DNA of 64,000 nt from Pyramidobacter sp. YE332 (GCF_033060595.1 NZ_CP133038.1:496001-560000); one strand, 5' to 3'. Shown: positions 49,992 through 60,141, numbered from the stretch's first letter. The notes: a model not told the origin generated them from the letters alone. Numbers and translations are program-made.

Positions 49992-51179
49992 ATGTACTAT
50001 CTTGGTATTGACATCGGGAAGAACAATCACGAAGCAGGGCTTATCAGGGAGGACGGCAGCCACGTCGGCAAGTCGCTGCGTTTCGCCAATGCGCAGGAGG
50101 GCTTTCAGCAGCTTCTGCTCTTTCTCGAACAGAGTCTTCCCGAGCGGGAGGCTTTCTGTATCGGCATGGAGGCGACCGGTCATTACTGGCTCGCGCTCTA
50201 CTCCTTTCTGCGGGAGCAGGGTTTTGCTCTGCATGTGATCAACCCGATCCAATCCGACAGTCTGAGGAACTTCCACATCCGGAAGCAGAAAACGGATGCG
50301 GTCGACTGCTTTCTGGTGGCTGAGGTGATCCGTTTCGGCTCGTTCAGCGAAACTCATCTGGCTGATGAAGATATCATGGCGCTGCGCAATCTGGCCCGTT
50401 TCAGAGAGTCGCTCAAGGACTCCTGCGCCGACTACAAGCGACAGGTCGTCACCGTTCTGGATCAGGTGTTTCCGGAGTATGCTGCCTTGTTCTCCAACGT
50501 CTTTGGCGAGAGTTCAAAGGCATTTCTCAAGACGTACGGCACTCCGGAACAGGTGGTCGACGTGAACACGAAATCGCTGGCCGCTTTGCTCAGAAAAACC
50601 AGCCGGGGCCGGCACGGTACTGACAAAGCCCGTGAGCTCAAGTCTCTGGCGGCGCGTTCGGTCGGCCTGACTCTGTGTTCGGATGCCTTTGCCTTTCAAA
50701 TCAGGATTCTCATCGAACAGATCGAATTCACGGAGAAGCAGATCGATGAGATCGACAAGAAGATCGCCCGGCAGCTGAGGAAGTTTAGCTCTGTCATCCT
50801 CACTGTCCCCGGCGTGGGGCCGGCGACGGGCGCCGTGATCCTCGGTGAGATCGGCGATATCAGTCGTTTCTCCAATCCCAAGAAACTCGTCGCCTTTGCC
50901 GGGATCGATCCGACTTCGTTTCAATCGGGGAACTATGTCGGCCAGCACAACCGCTTGTCCAAGAAAGGATCCCCCTACCTGAGACGAGCTGTCTGGATGT
51001 CGGCGCTGATAGCAGTCAGATGCGATCCTGTCTTCAAAGCGTTCTACGAAAAGAAGCGCGGTGAGGGGAAAGCGCATGGGACTGCATTGGGGGCTGTGTC
51101 GAGAAAACTGCTTTATACGATTTACGCTGTTCTGAAAGCCAACAAACCTTACGAGGTACGCCGCCAGGGCATAGAATGA
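49992..51179 (+). CDS. IS110-family transposase (DEDD recombinase)
   Basis: A 395-residue bridge-RNA-guided-type recombinase. The N-terminal RuvC-like domain has Asp7 (YLGIDIGKNN), Glu60 (CIGMEATGHYW) and Asp102/Asp105 (KQKTDAVDCF), the full DEDD set. The C-terminal Tnp_20 domain has VPGVGPATGAVILGEIGD and AFAGIDPTSFQSG, with the nucleophilic Ser region. The protein appears complete, so the element may be active. GAGGTGACTC precedes the ATG. It is on the plus strand, opposite to both neighbours. The long structured upstream region places it with the IS110 group rather than the IS1111 group. Confidence 0.95.
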   Translation: MYYLGIDIGKNNHEAGLIREDGSHVGKSLRFANAQEGFQQLLLFLEQSLPEREAFCIGMEATGHYWLALYSFLREQGFALHVINPIQSDSLRNFHIRKQKTDAVDCFLVAEVIRFGSFSETHLADEDIMALRNLARFRESLKDSCADYKRQVVTVLDQVFPEYAALFSNVFGESSKAFLKTYGTPEQVVDVNTKSLAALLRKTSRGRHGTDKARELKSLAARSVGLTLCSDAFAFQIRILIEQIEFTEKQIDEIDKKIARQLRKFSSVILTVPGVGPATGAVILGEIGDISRFSNPKKLVAFAGIDPTSFQSGNYVGQHNRLSKKGSPYLRRAVWMSALIAVRCDPVFKAFYEKKRGEGKAHGTALGAVSRKLLYTIYAVLKANKPYEVRRQGIE

Positions 51180-51480
51180 TCCTGTTCCCGCGGGGTTCCC
51201 TGCTCGTGTCGCTTCCGTGTGAGCTCGTTCGCGTGCTTGTTTTGTCTGAGTTCTGTCCAATATGCCGTTTTCAGGGGCGCTTTGGCTTTTTCACGCGGGC
51301 AACCGGCTAGAAATACTTCGGGCATGAGCTCGAATTTCCTACTTGACTTTTAATAGCTGGTCTCCTTTTATTTAATGAAATTAAAACATAATGCCGAGAG
51401 TTGCTTTTCTTGAAGAGACTCTTGACTGGCGCTGCTTTGGAAAAACCGGCTAAGTTTTCTTCCAAAGAATTGATAAGCCC
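51180..51480. other. Non-coding region right of the IS110 transposase
   Basis: About 300 bases. The first 80-100 probably belong to the IS right end (G+C-rich), while from about 51330 the DNA is A/T-rich like the following M20-YfcC-M20 cluster. I see no gene or clear terminator in it. Confidence 0.5.
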
Positions 51481-52677
51481 CTAGAATTTGCCTTGCACAG
51501 CTATTTGAGCGTACATGCAGCATGCGTCGAGCATGCTCTGTATATCGCAGCATTCGTCTGTCGCGTGAGCCATGCTTATGTCTCCGGGACCGAATACGAT
51601 TGTGGGAAGTCCGAGCATACCGGCCGTAGTAACTCCGTTTGTACAGGCGCCCATGTGGAAAAGGACCGGTTCTGATTTCCGGATCGACTTGTACGCTTCC
51701 GCGGCGGCTTTGACGAGGCTGCTGTTCTCGTCTATATCCCATGCCGGAAGAAACGAGTGGAACATGAAATTCATGCCTGTCCAACTGGTGCTTGGAATAT
51801 CACTGTACTTCCATGCAGCCGGCGTTCCCGCTACAAGGCTGTCCATTTCCTTTTCTATAAACTTTTTGTCTTCGCCTGTGACAAGTCTGCGGTCAAGTAT
51901 TATTGTCGCGTCCATGGGAACGGAATTATTGGAGGCTGTATTGCAGTATATGTTTGATATCGCGACCGAGCCGCACTCGCTGCTTGCATTTTTCTGTGCC
52001 GCCAAATCAGTGCAAAGCTGCTCGACTCTTTTTATTACGGGAGCCAGCAAGTACACAGGATTGATGCCGTTTCTCGGAGCGCTGGCGTGACACCCCTTTC
52101 CGGGCATGTTGATCTCTATAAGAGCTCTTCCCCGATGGCCTGTAGCTATCTTTAGGTCAGTCGGTTCACAAATGACCACGGCATTGGGTTTGAGAGACGA
52201 CCAACTAAAATACTCTCTCACGGCCTCTCCGTCGTAATCTTCCTCCATACAGGAGGCGGATACCACGACGGCGACGTTATCAGGAATTCCTATTTGCTTG
52301 GCTATATATCCGCCGTACACAGACGCTGCCAATGGACACTTCATGTCCACCGCTCCTCGCCCATAGATCTTGCCGTCATGGATTTCGCCGCCAAACGGAG
52401 GGTACTTCCATTTTGGTCCGTCGTTTACCGCGACGGTGTCCATGTGGGAATCAAAGAATAATATGTTCTTCCCACTTCCTAACTGTCCGATCACGTTGCC
52501 ATAGGGATCTACGTTTACTTTATCGTAGCCGAGACTATGCATTTTGCTCGCAACGAGCTCCGCGACGGATTCCTCGGAACAAGTCATGGATTTTGTTTGT
52601 ACGAGCTTTACGGCAAAATCAATAATGTCCCGCGCTATCTCGTCTACGATCTTTTTTATCCGGGACCCGTCATTCAT
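51481..52677 (-). CDS. M20-family metallopeptidase (ArgE/DapE/YgeY-like)
   Basis: A 398-residue dizinc hydrolase. Metal and catalytic motifs are ILFFDSHMDTVAVNDGPKW, IYGRGAVDMKCPLAASVYGG and SASCMEEDYDGEAVREYF. The dimerisation domain includes ATGHRGRALIEINMPGKGCH, and GACTNGVTTAGMLGLPTIVF is YgeY-like. It directly follows the YfcC-type carrier: that gene's TAA stop abuts this ATG, so the pair is co-translated. Substrate is probably an N-acyl amino acid or dipeptide imported by the carrier. G+C is visibly lower than in the TRAP operon. Its 3' end faces the IS110 element. Confidence 0.88.
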   Translation of the reverse strand: MNDGSRIKKIVDEIARDIIDFAVKLVQTKSMTCSEESVAELVASKMHSLGYDKVNVDPYGNVIGQLGSGKNILFFDSHMDTVAVNDGPKWKYPPFGGEIHDGKIYGRGAVDMKCPLAASVYGGYIAKQIGIPDNVAVVVSASCMEEDYDGEAVREYFSWSSLKPNAVVICEPTDLKIATGHRGRALIEINMPGKGCHASAPRNGINPVYLLAPVIKRVEQLCTDLAAQKNASSECGSVAISNIYCNTASNNSVPMDATIILDRRLVTGEDKKFIEKEMDSLVAGTPAAWKYSDIPSTSWTGMNFMFHSFLPAWDIDENSSLVKAAAEAYKSIRKSEPVLFHMGACTNGVTTAGMLGLPTIVFGPGDISMAHATDECCDIQSMLDACCMYAQIAVQGKF

Positions 52678-54096
52678 TTAGAATGGTCCCCACTTAATAA
52701 GCTGAGCGATAACCATGAATGCGGCGGCTAACACCGTCCATATGATAAACAGAGGAGCCATCTTCTTCATCCATTTTCCATAAGGAACGTGCCCGAGAGC
52801 CAGAGTCGCCATAAAATATCCTGACACGGGATAGAAAATGTTCGAGAAACCGTCGCCATACTGAAGAGCGAGAACAGCCGTTTGCCTTGTAACTCCGACC
52901 AGATCCGAAAGAGGAGCCATGATGGGCATGGTGACGACGGTCTGCCCCGAACCTGAGGGGATAAGGAAGTTCATGATGGTCTGCACGATGAGCATACCCA
53001 CGGATGTAACGCTTGCCGGCAGGTTTTGAAGCACAGTTGCCAGATTGTGTATGATGGTATCTGTAATCTGGGCGCTGCTCATGACGACAGATACACCTCT
53101 GGAAAGTCCGACGATCAAGGCTCCCAAAAGAACCTGCTGGCATCCGTTCAGGAACGTGGAGCAGATCTCGTTGGGTCTCATGCCCGAAATAAGGCCTGAT
53201 ACCATGGCCATTCCCATGAAGATGCCGCCGATTTCAGGCGTATCCCAGCCCCATTGGAACACGCCGTATACCATGATGACGAACATGACAAGAGCGGCGA
53301 TGCCGGCAAGTTTTTGCCTGCCTGTCATCTTTTTTTCTTGATTTGATGCTGTTTCAAGTTCTTTTCTGAGAACGAGGTCTTCTTCATACATGATGGAAGA
53401 CGTAGGATCTTTTTTTACCTTGGTTGCGTATGACATTACGTAAACTATGCCCGCAATCCCGACAACTATAAGAGAGATAAGTCTGAGTTGCCAGCCCGAC
53501 AGCAACGGGAGACCTGCGATTTTTTGACCGATGATGGTTGTGAACGGATTTGCTATAGCTGACGTGAATCCGATGGCGGAACCGCAAAGCGCGGTGGCGC
53601 AAGCCGTCATGGAGTCAAATCCCAGCGCCAGCATGAGCGGAAGTATGATCGGCACATAGACCATGCATAACTCGCACATACCAATAAAACAGTCTATGGC
53701 AGCGAAAGTGATCATGAGTATTGGAATTATCCATATGCCGCGATTTTTCATCTTTTTGGTCAACCATGATATGGCGCCTCCTATGGCTCCGCTCTGGTTG
53801 ACAACGTAGAATCCGCCGCATACGCAGAATGTAAGAACAACCACATATCCCGCGTCAACGAAACCGTTAGGAAACGCTTCAAGCAGATCCATAACGCCCG
53901 TAGGGTTCGATTTGACCACATGATAGGATGTGGGGTTAATAATCATTCTTCCCGTGGTCGCGTCTGCGACTCTGTCATATACCCCCGCAGGCAGTACGTA
54001 GCTCAGAAGTCCTACAAGCAGTATGATGGCATAAAGGATAATAAAGATATGAGGCATGGTAAATTTTTTCTTCCCACCAATATTTTCTTTATACAT
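52678..54096 (-). CDS. YfcC-family transporter
   Basis: A 472-residue inner-membrane carrier with about eleven helices. It opens with KKFTMPHIFIILYAIILLVG and SYVLPAGVYDRV, a typical YfcC start. Other family segments are LTFCVCGGFYVVNQSGAIGG, ATALCGSAIGFTSAIANPFT and MNFLIPSGSGQTVVTMPIMA. YfcC proteins (AbgT/DcuC-related) are linked to arginine, ornithine or dipeptide uptake. It sits between two M20 hydrolases, suggesting import of a peptide or acyl amino acid that they cut. The ATG at 54096 has GGAGG upstream; the frame extends ten codons higher without support. G+C is lower than in flanking regions. Confidence 0.87.
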   Translation of the reverse strand: MYKENIGGKKKFTMPHIFIILYAIILLVGLLSYVLPAGVYDRVADATTGRMIINPTSYHVVKSNPTGVMDLLEAFPNGFVDAGYVVVLTFCVCGGFYVVNQSGAIGGAISWLTKKMKNRGIWIIPILMITFAAIDCFIGMCELCMVYVPIILPLMLALGFDSMTACATALCGSAIGFTSAIANPFTTIIGQKIAGLPLLSGWQLRLISLIVVGIAGIVYVMSYATKVKKDPTSSIMYEEDLVLRKELETASNQEKKMTGRQKLAGIAALVMFVIMVYGVFQWGWDTPEIGGIFMGMAMVSGLISGMRPNEICSTFLNGCQQVLLGALIVGLSRGVSVVMSSAQITDTIIHNLATVLQNLPASVTSVGMLIVQTIMNFLIPSGSGQTVVTMPIMAPLSDLVGVTRQTAVLALQYGDGFSNIFYPVSGYFMATLALGHVPYGKWMKKMAPLFIIWTVLAAAFMVIAQLIKWGPF

Positions 54097-54213
54097 ATTT
54101 TTCCTCCCTCTTCGTCTTAGGCCCAATACAGGATAGCATCCATATCTCGCTCGTCCGAGCAGTAATCAATGTGTCCAGGATTCTGGGTACATATCAGTTT
54201 TGTCTCCGTTCTC

Positions 54214-55524
54214 TTATTTGAAATACGTAAGCGGTAGCATAGCGTACAAAGCGGCGCATGTTACTAGATCCTGTTTCCAGGTGATTTCATTGGGAGCGTG
54301 GGCTTGAGCCTCGCTGCCGGGGCCGAATCCTATAACGGGAATATGATTTCTTCCCATGATGGACACTCCGTTTGTTGAAAAAGTCCATTTATCCACAAGG
54401 GGGCGTCCCGCACGTACGCTTTTCTGAGTCTGGGGGGAAGTCCTGTCGTTTCCATAAAGCTCTTTGTGCGCTTGTTCCATGGCGAGAGTAAGCTTATGAT
54501 CTCTTGGAAGTATCCACGTGGGGAAATAGCTCTCTATGGGATATGTAAGCCCTGTGTAAGACGCTCGGGCATATTGATACATGCTGACCTTTACATCATC
54601 CCCGTATTTTTTAACCGCGGGCAACGTCCTTATCTCGGCCAAACAGCTTTCCCATGTCTCGCCGGCAGTCATGCGCCTGTCCAGCGATATGGAGCAGGAG
54701 TCAGCTACGGCGCATCGGCTTGGAGAGGTGAAAAAAATTTCCGATACGGTAATCGTTCCCTTCCCTAAAAAGCTTGCTTCGGCATAATCCGCGTTGTACC
54801 TGCTGTCGAGCATTTTCGCGAGACCCTTGATCTTATCTCCGGCAGAGAACCCATTTTCGTTAAGCGCTCTGATATCTTGTAAAATATCTGCCATCTTATA
54901 TATGGCGTTGTCGCCTCTTTCAGGTGCCGAGCCATGGCATGAAATACCTTTCACGTCTACGCGTATCTCCATACGTCCGCGCTGGCCTCTGTATATACCT
55001 CCGTCTGTGGGTTCGGTAGACACTACAAACTCAGGCTTTATGCCGTCTTCTTTGATAATGTATTCCCAGCAAAGCCCATCGCAGTCCTCTTCCTGAACGG
55101 AGCCTGTTACTAAAACGGAGAAGTCGTTGTTCAGAATTCCCAGCTCTTTCATGATTTTGGCTCCGTAAACCGCGCTTACAATCCCTCCTAATTGATCCGA
55201 TACGCCTCTTCCACCGATTTCTGTCTCGTTTTCGTATCCGTCGTACGGGCTAAAATCCCAGTTTGTTATATTACCTATGCCGACGGTATCGATGTGTGCG
55301 TCAAAGGCGATAAGTCTATTTCCTGTTCCCATATAACCTAGGACATTGCCCATGGGATCTGTTTCAACTCTGTCAAAAGACAGTTTCCTCATTTCTTCTG
55401 CTATGACTGTTGCGTGGGGCTTTTCTTCTGAACTTTCCCCTGGATGTTTCACTATTCTTCTAAGAAATGCCGTCATGTCTTTTTCATATTTTGCGGCAGC
55501 TTCCTTGATTTTTTCTGTATTCAT
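54214..55524 (-). CDS. ygeY: YgeY-family M20 hydrolase
   Basis: A 436-residue dizinc hydrolase of the group called YgeY, selenium metabolism-linked. Motifs are [70 protein letters not shown] and the diagnostic [19 protein letters not shown] followed by [13 protein letters not shown]. Family members appear in purine/xanthine and ornithine-type catabolic clusters; no selenium genes are visible here. The ATG at 55524 is preferred over 55539 because GAAGG is correctly placed. It is first in a minus-strand trio with YfcC and a second M20 gene, separated from YfcC by 117 bases. Confidence 0.9.
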   Translation of the reverse strand: MNTEKIKEAAAKYEKDMTAFLRRIVKHPGESSEEKPHATVIAEEMRKLSFDRVETDPMGNVLGYMGTGNRLIAFDAHIDTVGIGNITNWDFSPYDGYENETEIGGRGVSDQLGGIVSAVYGAKIMKELGILNNDFSVLVTGSVQEEDCDGLCWEYIIKEDGIKPEFVVSTEPTDGGIYRGQRGRMEIRVDVKGISCHGSAPERGDNAIYKMADILQDIRALNENGFSAGDKIKGLAKMLDSRYNADYAEASFLGKGTITVSEIFFTSPSRCAVADSCSISLDRRMTAGETWESCLAEIRTLPAVKKYGDDVKVSMYQYARASYTGLTYPIESYFPTWILPRDHKLTLAMEQAHKELYGNDRTSPQTQKSVRAGRPLVDKWTFSTNGVSIMGRNHIPVIGFGPGSEAQAHAPNEITWKQDLVTCAALYAMLPLTYFK

Positions 55525-55629
55525 AATTTCTACCTTCATAAACCATGCGTTTGTCCATAAAATTGCGGAGTCTATTAAAGAGACTGTACTATACCGCGCT
55601 TACGATTTGTTTTTATTGAGGACGGTGTT

Positions 55630-56889
55630 TTAGTACAGCCCGGGATAGAGCGGTTTCGCCTCGCAGAGTTCGGTGATCTCGGCGCGGACTTTCCCGATCT
55701 CCGCTTCGTCGTCGATGTGGGTGACGACGCGGTCGATCCAGCCGGCGATCTTCTCCATTTCCTCGCGGCCGAAGCCGCGCGTGGTCGCCGCCGCCGTACC
55801 GATGCGCACGCCGCTGGTCACCATCGGGCTCAGGGTCTCGAACGGGATGGTGTTGCGGTTGACGGTGATGCCGGCCTGGTCGAGCGCGATCTGCGCCTGT
55901 TTGCCGGTCACGCCTTTGCTGGTCAGGTCGACGAGGATCAGGTGGTTGTCGGTGCCGCCGGAGACGAGGCGGAAGCCTTTCTCCATCATCTTTTCGGCAA
56001 GGTGTTTGCAGTTGCCGACGATGTTCTGCTGGTAGGTCTTGAACTCGGGTCTGAGGGCTTCGGCGAAGGCGACGGCTTTGGCGGCGATGATGTGCATGAG
56101 GGGGCCGCCCTGCATGCCGGGGAAGATGGCGGAGTCGAGTTTCTTGGCGTACTGTTCTTTGCACATGACCATGCCGCCGCGGGGGCCGCGCAGGGTCTTG
56201 TGGGTGGTGGTGGTGACGAAGTCGCAGTAGGGCACGGGATTGGGATGGACTCCGGCGGCGACGAGGCCGGCGATGTGGGCGATGTCGAACATGACGAGGG
56301 CCCCGACTTCGTCGGCGATCTCGCGGAATTTCGACGCGTCGATGATGCGGGGGTAGGCGCTGGCGCCGCAGACGATCATCTTGGGATGATGCTTGCGGGC
56401 AAGCTCGCGCACCTGGTCGAAGTCGATGGTCTCGGTGTCGCGGCTGACGCCGTAGGGGACGACGTTGTAGAGTCTGCCGGAGAAGTTGACGGGGGAGCCG
56501 TGGGTGAGGTGTCCGCCATCGGTGAGGTTCATGGCCAGGATGGTGTCGCCGGGCTGGAGCTGGGAGAAGTAGACGGCCATGTTGGCCTGGCTGCCGGCGT
56601 GGGGCTGGACGTTGACGTGGTCGCAGCCGAAGAGTTTCTTGGCGCGGTCGCGGGCGAGGTTTTCGGCCTTATCGACGACTTCGCAGCCGCCGTAGTAGCG
56701 TTTGGCGGGGTAGCCTTCGGCGTACTTGTTGGTGAGCACGGAGCCCATCGCCGCCATGACGGCGCGCGAGGTGAAGTTCTCGGAGGCGATCAGCTCGATC
56801 TGGTGGTTCTGGCGGCGGTACTCTTCGATAATGATGTCGGCGATCTCGGCGTCGACGTCCCGGATGTACTTGTCGCTGTTCTTGTCCAT
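55630..56889 (-). CDS. glyA: Serine hydroxymethyltransferase
   Basis: A cytoplasmic PLP enzyme interconverting serine + THF and glycine + 5,10-methylene-THF. The 419-residue protein matches the family end to end: [59 protein letters not shown], and the PLP lysine in [16 protein letters not shown]. It supplies methylene-THF to FolD/FchA/Fhs, encoded at 35-38.5 kb. The ATG at 56889 follows CAGGTAG. It is monocistronic with a good promoter upstream. G+C returns to the high background here, marking the edge of the lower-G+C trio. Confidence 0.97.
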   Translation of the reverse strand: MDKNSDKYIRDVDAEIADIIIEEYRRQNHQIELIASENFTSRAVMAAMGSVLTNKYAEGYPAKRYYGGCEVVDKAENLARDRAKKLFGCDHVNVQPHAGSQANMAVYFSQLQPGDTILAMNLTDGGHLTHGSPVNFSGRLYNVVPYGVSRDTETIDFDQVRELARKHHPKMIVCGASAYPRIIDASKFREIADEVGALVMFDIAHIAGLVAAGVHPNPVPYCDFVTTTTHKTLRGPRGGMVMCKEQYAKKLDSAIFPGMQGGPLMHIIAAKAVAFAEALRPEFKTYQQNIVGNCKHLAEKMMEKGFRLVSGGTDNHLILVDLTSKGVTGKQAQIALDQAGITVNRNTIPFETLSPMVTSGVRIGTAAATTRGFGREEMEKIAGWIDRVVTHIDDEAEIGKVRAEITELCEAKPLYPGLY

Positions 56890-56964
56890 TGATATCTACC
56901 TGCCCTTTCGATATAAATAACCATCTCAAAAATACACGATATATTGCGTATCTCTCTTGTGGAC

Positions 56965-56993
56965 ATGTTATTTCTTTCATCGAGCTTTGTCAA
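56965..56993 (-). promoter_or_regulatory. Promoter of glyA
   Basis: On the minus strand, a perfect TTGACA (56993-56988), 17 bases, and TAACAT (56970-56965), giving a leader of about 70 bases. Confidence 0.7.
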
Positions 56994-57166
56994 GCTGTAT
57001 AATGTATATTTTAAAATTTTAGTGATGTGAGTATTAAATAGGAAGAACTGCCTTCGTACAGTGCTACAATATGAGCAGGACACTGTAGGCCTGTTAACAG
57101 GCAGAGCAGACTGCGACATTCCACAGGAGCCGGTGACAAGATGGCAGAGAAGGGGGAGCTCTATAG

Positions 57167-58291
57167 ATGAAAGACATCGTTGAGGATTTTCTCGAGCTGG
57201 TGCAGATCGACGCGGCGTCGGGGAATGAACGCGGCGTGGCCGACGCGGTAAAGGGCAAACTCGGGGCGCTGGGGCTGGCGGTCGAGGAGGATGACGCGGG
57301 GGCCGGTTTCGGCGGCAACGCGGGCAACGTGCTGGCGGTGCTCGACGGCGGGCTGCCCGGCTCGATTCTGCTCAACGCCCACATGGACCGGGTCGCCAAC
57401 GGGCAGGGGATCAAGCCGCAGATCAAAGACGGCCTGATCGTTTCCGACGGCACGACGATTTTGGCGGCTGACGATCTGTCGGGCGTGGCGGCGCTGATCG
57501 ACAGCGTCCGCCGTCTGCAGGCCTGCGGACGAAAGTTCCCGCGCGTGGAATATCTCTTCACCGTGGGGGAGGAAGCGGGGCTTCTGGGGAGCAAGGCTTT
57601 CGACACAAGGCGGCTGCGCGCCAAAGTCGGCTACGCGTTCGACTCGCCCGGTCGGCTGGGGCGCGTGGTCTGCGCCGCTCCGGGGCAGGTGAGCCTGACG
57701 GTCGAGGTGACGGGAAAAGCGGCGCACGCCGGCAACTGTCCCGAAGAGGGCGTCAACGCCGTGACGGCGCTGGCGAAAATCCTCGCGACGATCCGCGACG
57801 GCCGTCTCGATCCCGAGAGCACGGCCAACTTCGCCGTGCTGGACTGCGGCACCAAAGTCACCAACATCGTCCAGTCCTACGCCGTCTGCCGGGGTGAAAT
57901 GCGCAGCCGCAACGACGCGGCTCTGTCCGCCTACGTGGAATATTTCGAGAAGCACTGCCGGGAGGCGGCCGCGGGAACCGGCGCCGCGGTCACGACGACG
58001 GTGACGCCGCAATACGAAAGTTTCAGCTTCGACGAGGACGCTCCGGTGATCCAGGCGGCGCTGGCCGCCCTGCGCGGCATGGGCGCGGAGGCGCAGGTCA
58101 ACGGCGGCGGCGGAGGCATGGACGCCAACGTTTTCAACGCCGCCGGGATCGGCGTCGTCGGCGTCGCCACGGGGTACAGCGGCAACCACGGCGTTTCCGA
58201 ACGGATCGTGCTCGACGACCTGCGCCGTGCCGGCGAACTGGCCGAACGCATTGTTCTTGCCTGGGGCGACAGGGGCGGGCTGCCCGAATAG
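57167..58291 (+). CDS. PepT-like M20/M42 peptidase
   Basis: A 374-residue dizinc aminopeptidase-type enzyme of the peptidase T-like group. Motifs are SILLNAHMDRVANGQGIKP (His-x-Asp), TTILAADDLSGVAALID (bridging Asp), FTVGEEAGLLGSKAF (Glu-Glu), and SYAVCRGEMRSRND. It lacks a signal peptide, so acts on imported peptides in the cytoplasm. Compared with PepT (about 408) it is slightly short, as is usual for this subgroup. It diverges from glyA, with 277 bases between, and ends at a strong hairpin. GGGGGAGCTCTATAG precedes the ATG. Confidence 0.9.
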   Translation: MKDIVEDFLELVQIDAASGNERGVADAVKGKLGALGLAVEEDDAGAGFGGNAGNVLAVLDGGLPGSILLNAHMDRVANGQGIKPQIKDGLIVSDGTTILAADDLSGVAALIDSVRRLQACGRKFPRVEYLFTVGEEAGLLGSKAFDTRRLRAKVGYAFDSPGRLGRVVCAAPGQVSLTVEVTGKAAHAGNCPEEGVNAVTALAKILATIRDGRLDPESTANFAVLDCGTKVTNIVQSYAVCRGEMRSRNDAALSAYVEYFEKHCREAAAGTGAAVTTTVTPQYESFSFDEDAPVIQAALAALRGMGAEAQVNGGGGGMDANVFNAAGIGVVGVATGYSGNHGVSERIVLDDLRRAGELAERIVLAWGDRGGLPE

Positions 58292-58346
58292 ATTTCGCGT
58301 CGGCGCGGGGAAGTCCTTTGGGACAGTTCATTTAAAGAATATGCAG

Positions 58347-58401
58347 AAAGCGCTCCGGGAAGTTTCTCGCAGGGAATGAGAAACTCGCGGAGCGCTTTTT
58401 T
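58347..58401 (+). terminator. Terminator after the PepT-like gene
   Basis: A long interrupted stem (about 20 pairs with a two-base internal mismatch) ends in six T near 58401. Confidence 0.8.
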
Positions 58402-58587
58402 ATCGCGCAGGACGTGCAGGCATAAAACGCCTGAAAAGCGATGCGGGACTTTTTTTGTTCGAAGCTGCCGTTCAAAAGAAATCACCTGCGAAAAAGTGAT
58501 CGTTTTTGCAGTAATACGGTACATTAAAACAGAAAAATTGGTCATTTTTTATTAATGACGTGAATCGTCCTTTATGATAATTTGGCG

Positions 58588-58616
58588 TTGATTGATAGTT
58601 ATTAATTTTTTATAAA
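58588..58616 (+). promoter_or_regulatory. Promoter of the glutamine synthetase gene
   Basis: TTGATT (58588-58593), exactly 17 bases, and TATAAA (58611-58616). The leader of about 90 bases contains a six-base hairpin CGGAGG/CCTCCG (58627-58641) and a palindrome CTGGCCGCGGCCAG (58660-58675 region). I recognise no known riboswitch. Confidence 0.65.
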
Positions 58617-58710
58617 GTGACGTGTCGGAGGGAACCTCCGGCGGGATTTTTGCTGAAGGCTGGCCGCGGCCAGGCCGAAAAGCGGAGAAAGATGAAAAGG
58701 AGCGATAGTC

Positions 58711-60069
58711 ATGAATCTGAGCACGTTTAACGGCGATTGGTCGAAAGTGAACTTTCTGAACCTGATGATGATCGACCTGAGGGGCAACCTGCGCTCGGTA
58801 ACGCTGCCCCGCGAGTACGCGACCGAAAAGGTTTTGCGCGACGGCATCGGTTTCGACGGCTCCAACTACGGCTACGCCAAAGTCAGCAATTCCGACATGG
58901 TGGCCGTTCCCGACATGGGGCGGGCGCTGCTGGAACGGCGCGGCGAATTCAACACCGTGCACGTGTTCTGCGACGTGGTCTCCGCCACCGACGAACGTAT
59001 CCCCTTCGAGCAGTATCCTCGCAACGTCGTCAGAAACGCCGCCAGGTACCTGCGCGACAAGAAGATCGCCGACGACGCCAAAATGCTGGTGGAGCTGGAA
59101 TATTACGCGTTCGATCAGGTGGAGTACACGATCCAGCCCAACCGCGTCGGCTACAGAGTCGCCACCGCCGAGGGGCTGGGCGACGATTTCAGCAGCGCGC
59201 CGCGCTTCGGCCTGTTCGACGGCTATCACCGCGTCTCGCCCGAGGACCGCTACCGCGATTTCCGCGACACGACGGTGGAGCTGATGGGGATCGCCGGCGT
59301 GCCGGTGAAGTATCATCATCACGAGGTGGCCGCCGGCCAGCTGGAGATCGAGCTGGAATTCACGTCGATGGAGAAGACGGCCGACGACGTGACGCTGGCC
59401 AAGTGGATCATCCGCACCGTGGCCCGCGAGATGGGCATCTTCGCCACGTTCATGCCCAAGCCGATGAACAAGGTTTCCGGCAGCGGCATGCACGTGCACC
59501 AATTCTTGACCCGCGACGGCAAAAGCCTGTTCCCCGGCGACGGCGTCGCCAATCTGTCGCCGCTGGCGCTTTCCTACACGGCGGGACTGCTGACCCACAG
59601 CCAGACGGGCAGCCTGCTGGCGTTCACCAATCCAAGCACCAACAGTTACCGCCGCCTCGTGCCCGGCTTCGAAGCGCCCGTCAGCGCCACGTTTGCCAAG
59701 GGCTCGCGCTGCGCCGCCGTGCGCATCCCCAGCTATCTCAAGAAGGACAGCACGCGCGTGGAGTACCGGCCCGGCGACGCCTCGGCCAACGTTTACTTTA
59801 TGCTGGCCGGCATGGTCATGGCCGGCTGCGACGGCATCGCCGCCCAGCTCGATCCCGTGGCGCTCGGCATGAACAGCGCCGAGATCCTTCAGGAAAAGAT
59901 CTTCCCGCTCAACCTGAACGCCGTGCTCGACGGCTTGGAAAAGGATCACGCCTATCTGCGCCCCGTCTTCCCCGAGCAGCTCGTCGAGCAGTGGATCAAG
60001 GTCAAGCGCGAGGAAGCCGCCTACATCTACAACGCCCCGACGCCGCAGGAGTACGAGCTGTACTTCTGA
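58711..60069 (+). CDS. glnA: Glutamine synthetase type I
   Basis: The enzyme makes glutamine from glutamate, ammonia and ATP, needed for nitrogen assimilation. The 452-residue protein has the GSI landmarks: GIGFDGSNYGYAKVSNSDM (beta-grasp), YHHHEVAAGQLEIELEF (short HHEVA-GQ form found in GSI-alpha/archaeal-type enzymes), FMPKPMNKVSGSGMHVHQF (metal/ATP site) and NPSTNSYRRLVPGFEAPV. No adenylylation-site insert typical of GSI-beta is evident. The ATG follows AAGGAGCGATAGTC. It is monocistronic, with its own promoter and a following hairpin; no glnB or amtB lies beside it. Confidence 0.93.
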   Translation: MNLSTFNGDWSKVNFLNLMMIDLRGNLRSVTLPREYATEKVLRDGIGFDGSNYGYAKVSNSDMVAVPDMGRALLERRGEFNTVHVFCDVVSATDERIPFEQYPRNVVRNAARYLRDKKIADDAKMLVELEYYAFDQVEYTIQPNRVGYRVATAEGLGDDFSSAPRFGLFDGYHRVSPEDRYRDFRDTTVELMGIAGVPVKYHHHEVAAGQLEIELEFTSMEKTADDVTLAKWIIRTVAREMGIFATFMPKPMNKVSGSGMHVHQFLTRDGKSLFPGDGVANLSPLALSYTAGLLTHSQTGSLLAFTNPSTNSYRRLVPGFEAPVSATFAKGSRCAAVRIPSYLKKDSTRVEYRPGDASANVYFMLAGMVMAGCDGIAAQLDPVALGMNSAEILQEKIFPLNLNAVLDGLEKDHAYLRPVFPEQLVEQWIKVKREEAAYIYNAPTPQEYELYF

Positions 60070-60099
60070 ATCAGGTACGGGCAGAGAAAACTCAAGAGC

Positions 60100-60141
60100 A
60101 ACGGCAAAGGCCGGCGAGCGTGCTCGCCGGCCTTTGCCGTT
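60100..60141. terminator. 20-bp perfect hairpin after glnA
   Basis: Arms 60100-60119 and 60122-60141 are perfect complements with almost no loop. There is no T run, so it may be a bidirectional block or mRNA 3' stabiliser between convergent genes rather than a classical terminator. Confidence 0.55.

Larger units (their letters stand above)
49741..51270 (+). mobile_element. IS110-family insertion sequence (ends approximate)
   Basis: A transposase gene with non-coding flanks: about 250 bases upstream and up to about 90-150 bases downstream, between dctP and an M20 gene that are both on the opposite strand. IS110 elements lack terminal inverted repeats, so ends cannot be set from one copy. A nine-base identity (TCTGTCCAA at 49920-49928 and 51252-51260) suggests the right end lies near 51260. 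Confidence 0.55.
58292..58710. other. Intergenic region upstream of glutamine synthetase
   Basis: About 420 bases with a terminator at its left, A/T-rich DNA from 58500 to 58615 and the glnA promoter and leader at the right. No credible coding frame is visible. Confidence 0.6.

Noticed and set aside
54501-54520. Possible third parS site (contains CCACGTGG)
   Set aside because: The flanking bases do not match the consensus and it lies inside a coding gene.
58623-58710. Riboswitch upstream of glutamine synthetase
   Set aside because: Hairpins are present but do not match the glnA RNA or other classes I know; recorded only as leader structure.
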